NCBI GenBank assembly: GCA_945643635.1
Contig: CALZFC010000077.1
Location: 1,250,001 to 1,314,000, forward strand
DNA length: 64,000 bases
From: Allodiplogaster sudhausi
Lineage: Eukaryota; Nematoda; Chromadorea; Rhabditida; Diplogasteridae
Reading direction: 5' to 3'
Shown: positions 32,095 through 44,120 of the stretch, in pieces
Numbering within the stretch: position 1 is the stretch's first letter
How the letters are laid out: each line of letters begins with the position of its first letter
The notes under the pieces: generated by a model
Database searches by the model: none
What the model was told of the DNA's origin: nothing
Seen by the model: the letters and a program-made list of their open reading frames with translations, nothing else
Made by a program: the position numbers and the translations under genes

Positions 32095-32703
32095 GCGAGT
32101 TTCGGGGGCGGGGGTGGTACGAATATATTGGTGCAGAAACCCGATGAACTTTTGCAAGATCACATTCATAAAAGACTAGACATACGCCATTTGTGCTGCT
32201 GCTTTCAGGAATCAATCATTGCTTGAGAAAGTGAAATACAAACAAAAGTTCATCCCAGCAATGCTTTATATGGGAAACAGGTTGTTTTCGCGGTCAGCTG
32301 AACTTATATCCAAATTGAACTTTTGGTTTACCTTCGTTGAGTCAGCGATCTGTAATAAATGGAAAGTCATTGTTGAAAAAAAATTAAAAAAAAATAATAA
32401 TAAAACATTTGCAGACTTTTAATGTGTCAAATTAAGCGTACATGTTTAGTCAACATGCAAAGGAATAAACGTAGATATATACATCGCACTCGTGCAAAGC
32501 ATACGACAGAATTCAAGTAGATTATTGTTGTTTTTCTTGCTCCATAAAAATAAAGGGAAGCACAACTCTTATTGTTAGCGAATCAAACTTGATGGAAAAG
32601 ACTGCCACCAAGAATTCGTTGCAAAATATTACATAGTTCTGTTTTACAAGGCATTTGCAAACCAGAAATAAGATTGGCAGAGCTTTCAGTTAACAGAGTC
32701 ATA

Positions 32704-33994
32704 TGACGCGATTTGCGAGAGTATCAAAATGGCCGGGGACCCGGCAAAATTAGATTTCGTTCAAAAGCTCTTTAAAGGTACTTTTTAACACGGCGAAACG
32801 ATTGGAATGGGTCCGGGAGTCTGAAATCGCCATTTTGGCGAGCTGTGCGAGGTTTAAAATTCGAGAGCCCGATGAAACTTGCAGAGATGATCGCACATTC
32901 GCGTTTGCTGTTTCGCACAGAATAAAGCAATATTCGTGAAAATTTTGTCATAAATAGACAAGATATTGCTTTACAAAGCTACTAAAGTAGAATTTGAAAA
33001 TATTCACTTTTATGGTCTCAGCGGCCTCAAGATTTTGGAGAGGTGCCATTCTCTTATATGGAGAAATGTCACGGGTTTTCTATCTTAAATTGTAGAGCAA
33101 AAATTATCTTTCCAATGAGCTATAGTATGCCAGATATCGACGAGGTCTTTTATATTTCCCAGTCATAAGACTGTTGAAATACGCGCGGTTCAGTGCCTAT
33201 GCATCGGCATACACTTTGTTTAGGCGTTACCAACGCCGAAAGCGAAATACAAGCGATATACCGAATGAAGGTTGTCTAGGGAATTTATGTAGGTTTTTAT
33301 GTAACTGTTTAAACAAAACTTAAATGCAAAATAAATTTGTTAATTGCCGGGAAAAATAATTTGCTCGGCCGTGGAATCAAACACCGGACGTTTGCATTGC
33401 TACTCCAACTCGTTCGCACTACACTAAATCACCCTTAACTAGGCTAGACAATGCTTTTCTTCTTACCTAGCCCGGTGCATAGGTCAAAGGAACGCTGAAC
33501 CCGCGGATTTCAACAGTTTTATAATTGGGAAACATAAAAGACCTCGTCGATATCTGGCATACTATAGCTCATTGGAAAGATAATTTTTTGCTCTACAATT
33601 TAAGATAGAAAACCCGTGACATTTTTCCATATAAGAGAATGGCACCTCTCCAAAGTCTAGAGGCCGCTGAGACCATAAAAGTGAATATTTTCAAATTCTA
33701 CTTTAATAGCTTTGTAAAGCAATATCTTGTCTATTTATGACAAAATTTTCACGAATATTGCTTTATTCTGTGCGAAACAGCAAACGCGAATGTGCGATCA
33801 TCTCAGCAAGTTTCATCGGGCTCTCGAATTTTAAACCTCGCACAGCTCGCCAAAATGGCGATTTCAGACTCCCGGACCCATTCCAATCGTTTCGCCGTGT
33901 TAAAAAGTACCTATAAAGAGCTTTTGAGCGATATCTAATTTTGCCGGGTCCCCGGCTCTTTGGCTTCCTTACGATTCTCTCGCAAATCGCGTCA
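32704..33994. mobile_element. Long-arm foldback element
   Basis: Two inverted arms of about 490-500 bp (32704-33195 and 33495-33994) with only a few mismatches. The tips are TGACGCGATTTGCGAGAG and its complement, flanked by TA on both sides, which fits a TA target duplication of Tc1/mariner type. The 300-bp loop is not palindromic and carries a tRNA-like segment. No transposase is encoded. Confidence 0.8.
33362..33450 (-). repeat. tRNA-like segment in the foldback loop
   Basis: On minus: TAGCCTAGTTAAGGGTGA followed by a B-box GTGTTTGATTCC. Stems are imperfect, so it is a tRNA-derived repeat at best. Confidence 0.4.
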
Positions 33995-34588
33995 TATATG
34001 TATGCACATACTTTTGTAAACATAATAGCTGTAGAGATCTCTTTCCATTTCTCTCTCTCTTTGTCTCTTTCTCTTTCTATCATTCTCTATCTACAAAGAT
34101 ACATTCTACATACTTGTCAGCCTTTCTCTCTAGCTTACCGAACTTTGAGATTTCGGCTGTATCATTTCCACATTAAAAACACACCCAAGACATTAGTAAT
34201 TAGAAGAGAACTCAGCGGGCTAAAACAAGAAAACTGGAATTATGAGCAGCGAAGAAGGCTTTGGTTCGTTTGCTCTCATCTTTAAGAAAAAGTACCAAAT
34301 CAAACTGGGATAAGGAGGTATTCGGGTTTACATACATCGATACATATATCTGATACAAACTTTAGATATATAATACAACTAGTAGGTACATACATATATG
34401 ATACAAGCAATTGTAAGTCAATATATACAATCTCAAATAATATTTACATATGTATGTATATACATAAACAATTTTTTTTATATAGACTACGACGACGAGC
34501 TCTCATAAAAAAATATTACGACACACACGCGTTGAAAACTTACATTTCAATAAATTATTTTTCGTCTCGTGACAAAAAAGGCGGCAAT

Positions 34589-36363
34589 TCAAAACTGATT
34601 TTTAGTTTCTCCTTTATGCAGCGCAGGAATGGAGGGCAGTCTTCCGATGCCGTCAAATTGCTTTCGGAACTTGAGATAGACGATATATCGCAAGATATCG
34701 TGGCATTGGCCCTAAGAGAGTATGCGTGAAAAAGAGAATGCAATTATTTCCTAATATACTACGCGAAGAAGCTCACCTGGAAGCCAACGATACGGAACCG
34801 CAGGAATCCAAAGACGCACGCCTGAAAATGTTAACGATAAAATGTTCAGGACAAAATGTTCAGGAACAAATTTGCTCGCTTCCAAATGTTCTGGACATAA
34901 ATGTTCAGGACCCAAATGTTCAGGACAAAAATTTTCATAACATTATTTTAGTGGCTCCTCGTGCACTTCTCCACCTTTGACGCGTACTTGTAACTTACTC
35001 TCGGTGCTCTTACCTTATTCCAGATAAGCGTCGTAAATTCCGCGCAAATGGGACATGAGTCATTGAAGCAGAAGAAGGCGCAGTTGTAGAACATGCATTC
35101 CATCATGTTACGCCCCTCAAAAATCCTACCGTGAACCAAGAACCTTCTTCGGGTACACAATCTAAGCAACTGGTCACCAATAGAAAAGTACTTTTAAGAC
35201 GACTTAAGATGAAAATTAATCGGCAAAAGAAAAATCACTTTTAGAACCATGCTTTCCGATCAAGTCAATCCCAAGTCAATACAGAACCTTGCTGAAGTTT
35301 CCTTCTCAAGTTAATTCTTTCCCTGACCTGTCTTCCGGCAGCTTGCACGCATGTGGCAGCGCAAGTAAATAACTCATAGCACTCATCTGCAAAAGATGGC
35401 ATCACTTGAAAGAATATCTGCGATTTGTCTTCTTCATAAAAAAAACTCAACTTTGAATTCGCGCGCTTTCTAGAGGTAGACAAATCAAAAATGTCTCACT
35501 CCCATACGCATAGAGAGGCCGTCCATGGAAGAGAGCGACGACTTGCATACGTGCAATTCCGCAAAGCATGCACGCGCTACATTCGTCGCCGCATCCCGTG
35601 TTGAGCACGCACAAGTAGTTGATGCTCTTAAGAAAAAATGCTCTAAAGGCAAATGGAGAAAAAAAAACTCTGCTTTGAATTCGCGCTCTTTTGCCTGCAT
35701 ATTTTGTTGTTGTTTTTAGAGTTTTTTCCGTATTGAACACGCACAAGTTGTTGATGCTCTCAACAAGATGAATGGCTCATGAAGAATATGAAAACATCTC
35801 TCACAGTATGCTCTTCAGCCAGCCACACTGGATTTTAATGGCATCTAATAATTACAGAAAAACTTCAAGAAAAAAGAATGTACTTGCGTACTAGATTTTT
35901 TTTTAAATTTTTTTTCATATAAGCGATTTAGAATATTTCACCGTTAGCCATCATTTACGGTGAGTGGAAAATATGGCATTTTTTTGCCTATTCTGAAAAA
36001 AAACATTCTTTTTACTTATTTGACATCGTCTTATATGTACATACATAGTATTAACCTGGACCGTAAGGTCGTACATCTTCTCGGTGAGCAGCGCGCGGTC
36101 AAAGCCCTTTTCTAACATGTTAACCTGAGAGAGAGAAAATATGCAAGACAACTGTGAGACAAATGATGAAGGAATGAGTGAAGTCTAATAGAAATGGAGA
36201 GGAGAAAAATAGGCGTAATAAGTCAATAAGCGTGGTGTACATTTATGCAGCCGGCGCTAACTGCGCACGTGATAAGCATTCGGCAGCCCCAGGTGCTTGT
36301 TTCGCCGACGTTGGCGAGCAGAAAGATCCACAAAGTCAGAAGAAGCAGCGTCCTCTTGTGCAT
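34589..36363 (-). CDS. Small secreted cysteine-rich protein, copy 2 (possibly defective)
   Basis: Same seven-exon plan as copy 1: 36363-36247, 36124-36056, 35626-35500, 35386-35328, about 35125-35014, 34821-34777 and 34711-34589. The signal peptide MHKRTLLLLTLWIFLLANV and the clusters GCGDECSACMLC, DECYELFTCAATC-like, YNCAFFCFNDSCPIC and the tail GQCHDILRYIVYLKFRKQF match copy 1. Two lesions are visible. The exon 1 donor GT of copy 1 reads AT here (TGC|ATAAAT), although a GT six bases on would add two codons in frame. Exon 5 lacks the MDECKSDGC start and no AG gives the right phase. A second, partial copy of the start of exon 3 lies at 35729-35760. It may be a pseudogene or have altered splicing. 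Confidence 0.55.
34846..34935. repeat. 13-bp tandem repeat AAATGTTCAGGAC
   Basis: Four to five imperfect copies in intron 5 of cysteine-rich copy 2. Related but fewer units are seen in copy 1 near 29220-29275. Confidence 0.75.
35729..35760 (-). pseudogene. Partial duplicate of exon 3, cysteine-rich copy 2
   Basis: On minus, AGCATCAACAACTTGTGCGT repeats the start of the real exon 3 (AGCATCAACTACTTGTGCGT at 35626) about 130 bp upstream, then diverges. Confidence 0.6.
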
Positions 36364-36593
36364 ACTCTGTTCAGGGAGTATATATTTTCGACCATGCATG
36401 AGTGCGAAATATTGATATATGTACATACAAAGGGCGGGAGAGTGTGAGAGAGTAAAAAAAAAGTTTATTGTGTTAGGTATATAAATACACTGTTTACAAT
36501 TACAAACTTGAAAGTGAGGAAAAATCACTGTACCTACATATGTTTGTAAGATACAGAGGTTACAACCTAGAAATAAGAAGCTGTAACTTACCG

Positions 36594-36608
36594 TTATATA
36601 GTAAGAGA
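36594..36608 (-). promoter_or_regulatory. TATA-like block upstream of cysteine-rich copy 2
   Basis: Minus-strand TCTCTTACTATATAA, about 230 bp before the start codon, homologous to blocks at 31445 and 37835. Confidence 0.45.
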
Positions 36609-37341
36609 TATTATTACGCAGTCATCAGTAGTGACATCTCTCTGTTTTTCCCCGCGATGACTCTATTCCTAATCTCTTTTCTCAGTTCTCTCTCTCCCTC
36701 TCGCGAAGTCTCTCTCGTTCTCTCTCTCTCTCTTTCTTTCTCTCTGTCTCGCTATAGCCCTCTCTCCCATATAAATAAATATGTCACATGTTTTTGCGTC
36801 ACTTTGAACGCATTCGCATTATTTGTCCTCCCCCCGAACTCTTGATCTCCCCCTTTTTTAAGTTCTCCACCCTTTCTCTCTCTCTCTTGAGATATCGTCA
36901 ATGAGCGGCGATAAATATTACACTTCAACTTGTAAAAGACGCGATCTTTGGTGCAGCGCCGCGGAATAAAAGATGCTACCTAACAATAAATAAGAGCTGC
37001 CTATCATCTTCTGAAAAGTTGCGTTCTTCAGCGATGTCTTTATGGTTGTATCCTCCAGAATAGTTCTCATCTTATTTACTTATTTACTTATTAGCAATTT
37101 GTGTTGCTTCTAAGAATCGATCGTTGCATGGGAAACTAAAATACTATGTATCAAAAAAGTTCATCCCAGCAAGGGGAGATCATATGGTTAACAGGTTGTT
37201 TGCGTAGCCAACTGCACTTATATAAAAATGGAACTTTTGGCTTAGCTTCGCTGGGTAGTAGTCCTCTATGATTATATTTCTTATTTTAACTTTAAAGCTA
37301 TGATAAAAAGTTAGCGTACGTTCACGCACCAACAAAGAAAG

Positions 37342-37611
37342 GCTTCCGGTGCTTACTGCGCAAGTGAGAAGCATACGAGACAGCCCCAGGCAGGTGGTTG
37401 CTTCTCCAAAGTTGCAGAGTAGAAACAGATACACAAAAATACAAAAAAATTTCTACTCGGGGAGCATATAGGAGTCGAACTGTTGTCTTATCGCATTGCG
37501 GGTGCACGCCCATACTGACTGAGCCATAGATGCGCCGAGGCCATAGCGGTAAGACAACAGTTCGACTCCCATATGCGCCCCGAATAGAAAAAGCAGCGTC
37601 TTCTTGCGCAT
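37342..37611 (-). pseudogene. Cysteine-rich gene copy 3: first exon only, interrupted
   Basis: Begins ATG at 37611 (MRKKTLLFLF) and resumes after an insertion as VYLFLLCNFGEATT...LLTCAVSTG. This is the signal-peptide exon of the family. A tRNA-like hairpin (37449-37590) splits the signal peptide and brings an in-frame TAG. The exon's last Cys is Ser (GGAAGC) and no GT donor follows. Downstream exons are missing: the duplication breaks near 37320. The upstream block with a TATA-like sequence (37835-37849) is still present. Confidence 0.7.
37449..37590. repeat. Inverted tRNA-like hairpin inserted in copy 3
   Basis: Arms 37449-37490 and 37550-37590 are almost perfect complements (TTTCTA(C/T)TCGGGG, GACAACAGTTCGACTCC). 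On minus, the left part reads GGCGCATCTATGGCTCAG...AGTTCGACTCC, with A-box and B-box; its acceptor arms GGCGCAT and ATGCTCC pair with one mismatch. Confidence 0.65.
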
Positions 37612-37630
37612 CACTGTTCATGCAGTGAGA

Positions 37631-37667
<37 letters not shown>

Positions 37668-38072
37668 GAGAGAGTAGTTAGAGATGTGTGAGGGCGAAAT
37701 ATTAAATAAAATGCATCTAATGTGTAAGTTATGCAGTTATACACTGTATGCATTTGCATGAAAAAGAGAACATAAACACAGTACTTATGCTTGTAGGAAC
37801 GAGAAGTTTTACCTATGCAATCAAAAAGCTACTTTTATATAGTTAGAGATATTATTACACCGCCACTTGTGACATCTCCCACTCTTTTTCTCTGCGATGA
37901 CTCTATTCTCTTTGATCTTATTCGCATTCTATGCATCACGAACCCGAACTCTTGATCTTCCCCGTTTTTTTTAAATCTCCACCCTCTATTTTTATTGCCA
38001 ATGAGCGCTGATAAATATTACACTTCTAGTTGTAAAATACGCGATGTTTGGTGCAGAGCCGCCAAATAAAAG

Positions 38073-39791
38073 AGGATGCCTAACTGTAGGTTTCTCTGAT
38101 CATCTAGACGTTAATTAATTAATTAATTAATTCATTTAAATATTTATAGTGATGACAATGGTGGAAATACCATTCTTATTCACGTTGCATCATGCGGACT
38201 TCGCCAACATCCCAAAGATGGATAGAGTGCAAGGCGAATTGGCCGAATAGCGAGAAGGCGTCACGAGGAGGGTATAACTATGCGAGTTCTTTATGCAGCA
38301 AAAGAAGTGTAATACATAATCCCATTGTTGTTTAGTGGTTGTTATTCTTATGCACAGTTGAGTGTGCTTTGTTGTGAGTATTGCTGGTGTTCCGGAAGAT
38401 AAACCTTGAAAACCTCTCCCTCCCTCGTCTTCTACATCGTATCGCAGAGAAGTGTTCTACAATAGCAACGTCTTGCTATTACAAAGAGAGCTACATTTAT
38501 GTGTTTGTATGTATACATATTTAGTATGCACGTTTCTCATGATGAAATCAGTCGTTATATGCATTTACAAAATTTCTAGCGCAGGGCATACATTGTTTCA
38601 AAATTTTCTACAACCACATTTCGACAACAGATCATTTCTGCTGAATTTTTTTATCTCTATCTGCATTTCCGGGAACAAAAACCATCTGGGCTGCCTAGAG
38701 TGTTCATGAACGTAAACATTGGCCTTTTTCATTACAAGCACAGTATGTTTTCATAAGACAAAAAGTAAGAAGCTGGAATAACTGCAAAAATATATATAGT
38801 TGATGATTAGTAAGTCTCGAGAACGAGTGAGAGAGGGAGAGAGATAAAGAAAGATGAGAGAGAGAGAGAAAGCGAAAGAGAAAGAGGAAGAGAAAGAGAC
38901 TCTCTCCTCTATCTCTCCTCTCTCCTCTCTCTCACACAATCTCTCCAGTTTTCTCATTCACTCCCTTGTGTACGGTTCAATCTTTGTTCGACCTAATGTA
39001 GACTTCAACGTCTATTTCAATTGCAGCATCAACAAAATGTTTACGGAAAATAAGATGCAATCCGTGTTGAAATGACATAAACTATATATCTCGCAATTGT
39101 TTCTCTGATTACTTATAAGAATCATTAATTGGAAGCAGACATGGTGCGTGCCGCTTTTTTGACCACTAATTGTGAGCTTTTGAGACTGTCGAACCCGCTC
39201 TACACTATTTCTTCGTTTTCCCTATCAATCCCGCCTTTTCGTGTCTGGCTATCCTTGATCACTGATCACTTCTAAGGGAGAGAACTTGCAAGAGTGGCGC
39301 TGCAAGGAACGAGATCCCCCGTGCCCCGTTCATATCTTATTGTTAGGATTTTCATTCCGTTCGATCTTCTCGTCTCAACGCCGTTCATTCATTTGCAACG
39401 AAATAATCTGAAAATTCTCCTCATTCTAAAGCTCTTTATGTATGTATACTTTAATAGTGCTGTCACAATCATTTCTTTCCATATTTGAATTCGCTCGCTG
39501 ACCTCTTTGGCCAAAATCGTGTAACTGATGACTTGAATAGTGTAGCAGCCACATTTACTGCTACTCCCGCCATTAAATTTAGATGGTTGCACGCTTCATT
39601 TTTTTTCGATTTAGTCCGGCCGGCACAAACACATTTGTCACGATTTCAAACGTTTGAATTTGGCGTAAATTTAAAATTTTCGCGCCTTTTCTTGCAAACT
39701 TTCTTTTTTGATCGATATTACTTTTGTCGAATGACTGTTCCTTTAGAATTTGAGTTTCGGCCTCCATTTATACCCCTCTTTGCTTGCTCGA
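38073..39791. other. Intergenic: duplicated flank, GA/CT patches
   Basis: TTAATTAATTAA run near 38110; remnants of the family flank to 38290; a GA then CT tract at 38830-38945. From about 38840 the sequence is the outer part of the inverted duplication (matches 54090-54420 in reverse). No gene seen. Confidence 0.5.
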
Positions 39792-42700
39792 ATGCTCGAG
39801 CACTATATGCTCATTCTACTGCTGCCTGCCTCGGTGTCGGTTGCTTCCGCACGTCGGGGCCCAAGGAACTGCCCGTGGTCACAACAACGACGACGACGAC
39901 GATGTCGACGACCACGAGTGCCGTAACAACGAGTGCTGTAACTGTCCCGAGCACCTCCACAACCACCACTCTGTTGCCGCTGCCGATTCCAAGTTACTCT
40001 TTGTGTTCGCTTACTTTTAAAATACATATTTTGTCAATGGTGTTAATTTCATGTTCTTTCTCTTTTTTAATGTTCTCTCCATCCAAGTTACTCTTTGTGT
40101 TCATTAATATTTGATATACAATATATTTTGTCTAAGGTGTTCATTTTATGCTTTTTCTTTTTTCTAATACTTATAAAACTCTCATGTTCGGCACCTTGTG
40201 CCTTGTGTAACTGAAAGTAGAAGAAGAAGAAGAATAAGAAGAAAAGCAGAATGTGCCCTCCTAGCCAGAGTGCCTGACGTGCGGTTTTCCCGTCTTCCAA
40301 GCTCCGCCACCCGCAGAATGTCCCCTCAATCACATCTGCTCCGACTCCACTGTCCTCGTAATCACAACTTCTCCCTGCGTCCAAATCACTTGCAGCACTG
40401 GAGCGACGCTCGTTGTTGTCAGTGAGGCATCCATTGAGAAAAGTAAAGTTAACTAGAAAATGTTTTCTTCTTGCTAAGAATGGCGAGAGCATTGCATTCT
40501 ATGGACGGAAATATGGAGTGAATTCCTGCCAAATTATCAGCATCGCTTCGATTCTTTGATATCGATTTAATGGTGAATTGACACGTCACCTTACTAATGC
40601 AGGCAGCTGGCAATGTCGATACTGGCGGGCTGAGTTGCTTGCCGAGTGGCGGAGGCTTCTTTGACACGGCGAATCCAGCCGTCGTCTATCCCGACTCACC
40701 TCCAGTCTACTGTCGATACTGTTCGTTGACACGTTTTCACACGCTCTGTTTCGCGCTTTATTCCAGACTATATATTTTTAAAGAAAGTCAAGAAAATTAT
40801 AAACTATATTTTATGCTAGACCACGGAGCTGCTCAAGAATCTACTTTTCAGCATGTCAGTGTTCGAGCCCTGACCTTCTGGAAAGATACAGCCGAACAAC
40901 GTATGCATGTCCTCCAGACGTCTTTTGCTACCCACCGCATATCGAGCCTTGTCGAATATCATGCGACCCGTCTACTCCGATGGTGCAATGGGTACTACTA
41001 ACATTTTCTTTCTTCTGAATAAAATCGAATTTAAAAATAAGCGTTAACATTACTAGTAAGGGCATTTGATTTCTAGAATAATTTGGCACTGTCGCATCAT
41101 TTTTCTCTCGTAGTAGAGCGCTATTCTTTGCTATAATCGAAAAATTTCTCTCGTTAGCATCCTGAAAGTCCTGAGATGCGTTCTATGATTCTTCCGAGCG
41201 AGGTCTCTGCCAAGCGAATCATCTCTTCGCTCCAACTGGTTCGACTGCCCATTACGCCACTTGTGTTGTGCAGCGTCAGTCAGTCTTCCCATCTCTGCTA
41301 ATTAACATGATTAATTAATTAATTTAGATTTTTTCCACTGCTTCTCAGTTAGATGTCTTCGATAATTCTAACGATTTTCTTATACGAATAAAAAATTTTT
41401 CTATCTGTTTCCTTCAGCATTCCAAATGGTCAAAACATTTCCGACAACTAAAGGCTGTAACCCTCTTCCGTGCCTCCCTTCTTACTCTACCTTCACGACC
41501 AACTGCGCCGATGTCGTAGGTAACTTTTCTTACTGCGGTGCTGCAATCGGTCTTAATTTATTGCATTTCTAACTACGTCTTCTTCTCTTATTTGCACTGG
41601 AAGTCATAACACTTATGAGAAAACTGACAGCTCTCGTGTTATTAGCGCCAGCAGACGTATGAAGCATGAAGAAATCCAAACGATCCATTTTCCGTTTAAT
41701 TCATATCTCACTTACATACATACATATGAATGTATGTACATACGTCGTGCCATACTTCTATCTCACGCTTTTCTGTTTCCTCGTTTCTTACTTTGATGCC
41801 GAATTTATTTATTTATTTAATATATTTACGTCAAATGTTTATGATATGACGGCACTATCCGGGACATAAAGTATTAGTTGAAAGTAGAACATCGAAAATA
41901 TATAACTTTGAGAAATGCACGTTCTTATTCTTCTTCTTTTTCCAGGTCTACTTTGTTGCTAATTATCCGCATAGGTCGCCTATTGTCTTCGGATCTTGCA
42001 CGTCTGGATTCACAATCGGAGAATATGTGAGCTCGTGAAATAATCGTCTGATTTCTATTTCGCTCCTCTAAGCAGCCAAACGTTTTTCAGGGGAGCGGTA
42101 ATCCAAAGAATATTCAATTCCTAAGATGCAATGCGGCGACTGCCCATACCTACGAAGGAGCAATTGCTGTGAGAAAGAGCTAACCAAAAAAAATTCATTT
42201 CATTTATTTTTTGAACATTAAATTAATTAATTTATTTATTTATTACGGTATCACAAGTAATACACTCGGTAAATCAATAAAAAAATATTTCAAATCGTTA
42301 ATTTGTAGAATTCTAAATATGATATCTTATACCCATTATCTTCGTAGCACTATATGATCAATTACGAATACGTATTTCATTTCTTTTATCAAAGGCACAG
42401 CTCTAATCAAGTTACATTCTTGAAAAAGCAAACCGTGAACATTAACGCTGCATTTCTATTGTAAGCAATTGTTTCCTTAAAATTTCATTTGCTGAACAGC
42501 GAAATGAGAGTAAAAAGATTTCAAGCTAAAAATCATTGGTTTTCCGATTGTTCGTTCATCCAAAATAATTTAAAAAAATAAATAAGAAGAAACGGGAAAA
42601 AAATTGAAACGAAAAACAAATTCACGCTTTCAGGCAACATGTGCAGACGCGAGAGTGTGCGATGACGATTGCAGCCTTCCACACCGCCAGCCTCCGGGCA

Positions 42701-43145
42701 CCTTCACGACCACGGCCGTGTACAATTTCTGTGAGATAGCATGCACCAATGGCAATCCCATCCAGTACACGGTGAGCGCTTCAAAAGTATTCTACAATAT
42801 CTCATCTGCACGCGATAACTTTTGCCATAATTGTGTTATGATCGCGAAAAAAAAGAAGAGGATCTACAAACATAACTTTTTGTCGTTATGATTTCGTGTG
42901 AAAATAGATAGAATGATGGCGAGTTATTCGCTGTGCTCTTATTTCAGGTTAACGATGTCATCTCCATTGCGTCCAAGATGCGCTGCAACCCATTTTACGG
43001 CCTTGAGGTCGTCGACGAGAACGGCAACTCTGTTTCCGTGCAGGAAGTAAAGTGCACTTGAAGAACACGAGAAATTACATTCCAAAAAAAGATAAGTAAA
43101 AGCTTTGATAAACTTTGCATTAATTTGCTTCTTCGTCCAACACAA
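38840..43145 (+). repeat. Inverted duplication, left arm
   Basis: Matches 47640-54420 in reverse orientation: outer flank (39130-39350 against 53960-54200), all ten exons of the enclosed gene, and the 3' flank (43100-43145 against 47640-47700). The arms differ in length mainly because of the insertions in the right arm. Confidence 0.85.
39792..43061 (+). pseudogene. Thr-rich/Cys-module secreted protein, left-arm copy (frameshifted)
   Basis: Exons 39792-39992, 40302-40421, 40607-40720, 40852-40991, 41158-41274, 41418-41514, 41946-42026, 42091-42168, 42634-42771 and 42948-43061 match the right-arm gene exon by exon. The plan is signal peptide, Thr-rich mucin-like stretch (TTTTTTTMSTTTSAVTTSAV), then four cysteine modules such as ECPLNHIC...PCVQITC, and ACPPDVFCYPPHIEPCRISC. 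Two single-base losses are visible against the other copy: GCCTCGGTG-TCGG in the signal-peptide exon separates the ATG from the rest, and GAGGTC-TCTGCC in exon 5 (117 nt, not a phase-preserving length). The modules loosely resemble nematode C6-type domains; that family name is tentative. Both breaks could also be assembly errors. Confidence 0.7.
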
Positions 43146-44120
43146 CAGACTTCTCACCATCAACACTTAATGGACCAAAAACTGACTGGCTAACTGAAGA
43201 CGGTTATTAAACAAAACATTTGTAACCTTTGCATATGCAATGTTCTGAACTTACTCCAAGGGCGTAAGGAAGTTAGGAGCCAGAGAAGAAAAGAATAATC
43301 AATTTCTGGGAGAGAGAAGATTCCTTTGACGAATGGGGACTAAACGGTCTGGGTGGTGCTTCAATGGCTTACCATTAGCGCATATGAGGAGGACCACTTG
43401 TCCTTCCCTCTATCGGCCCCATTCTAGCTGGCATAACGATTGCGCACGTCCAGGTAGTCGGAGCGCCGTTGAGCCAAACCAACGATGTGAAATCGCCACA
43501 TTCCTGCGGTTCAAAGTGTTTAGGACTAAACGCGCACAATTCAAACCCTTGCCAGGAACATGTTGATCTTTGCGCGCTCTTTTCTTGTGTGTTTCCGACC
43601 AAAGACGGACGCTAAACAGATTATTTATTGCCAGGGACCGTATAAGTTGATAAATTGCATAATAATTAAATATAAACTAATTTTAAATTTACTGATGAGC
43701 AAAGTCTGTGTTTTTTTTTAAATCTATGCTGATTACAATGACAGTCCAATTAAAGACATTTGCGACATTACATGTACCATTATTTTTTCTTCATATTTTT
43801 CTACAGGTATCTCAACAGATCAGAGCGATCCCTTTACGAGATGTGCTAATAAAGATAACATTAAAGCTTATTAAAGCAGTGCACTGAATAATTAACATAC
43901 GGTTTTATAAATATGGATCTAATCGCATCTGTTTAAAACGTGCTTCTAAATAGTTTGAACCATTTTTGAATACTGAATACAAAGTTATAAACAAGCAAAA
44001 TATGGCCAATTTTTTTTACTGTAGCTGTTCGCCGCCCTCCAATTTCACACGCGCTCTAACCGCGAAGATGGGCCAAATAATTGAGTGAGTTTAAAATATT
44101 CGCAGAGTACTACTGGAGCA
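43146..44120. other. Loop of the inverted duplication, no firm gene
   Basis: 43330-43620 is higher in GC and contains a minus-strand open frame with FELCAFSPKHFEPQECGDF, vaguely THAP-like, without the rest of such a domain. The remainder is AT-rich. Confidence 0.4.

Noticed and set aside
43375..43602. THAP-type zinc finger
   Set aside because: Only a short CAFSPKHFEP-like match; the upstream zinc ligands and the AVPTIF-type end are not found.
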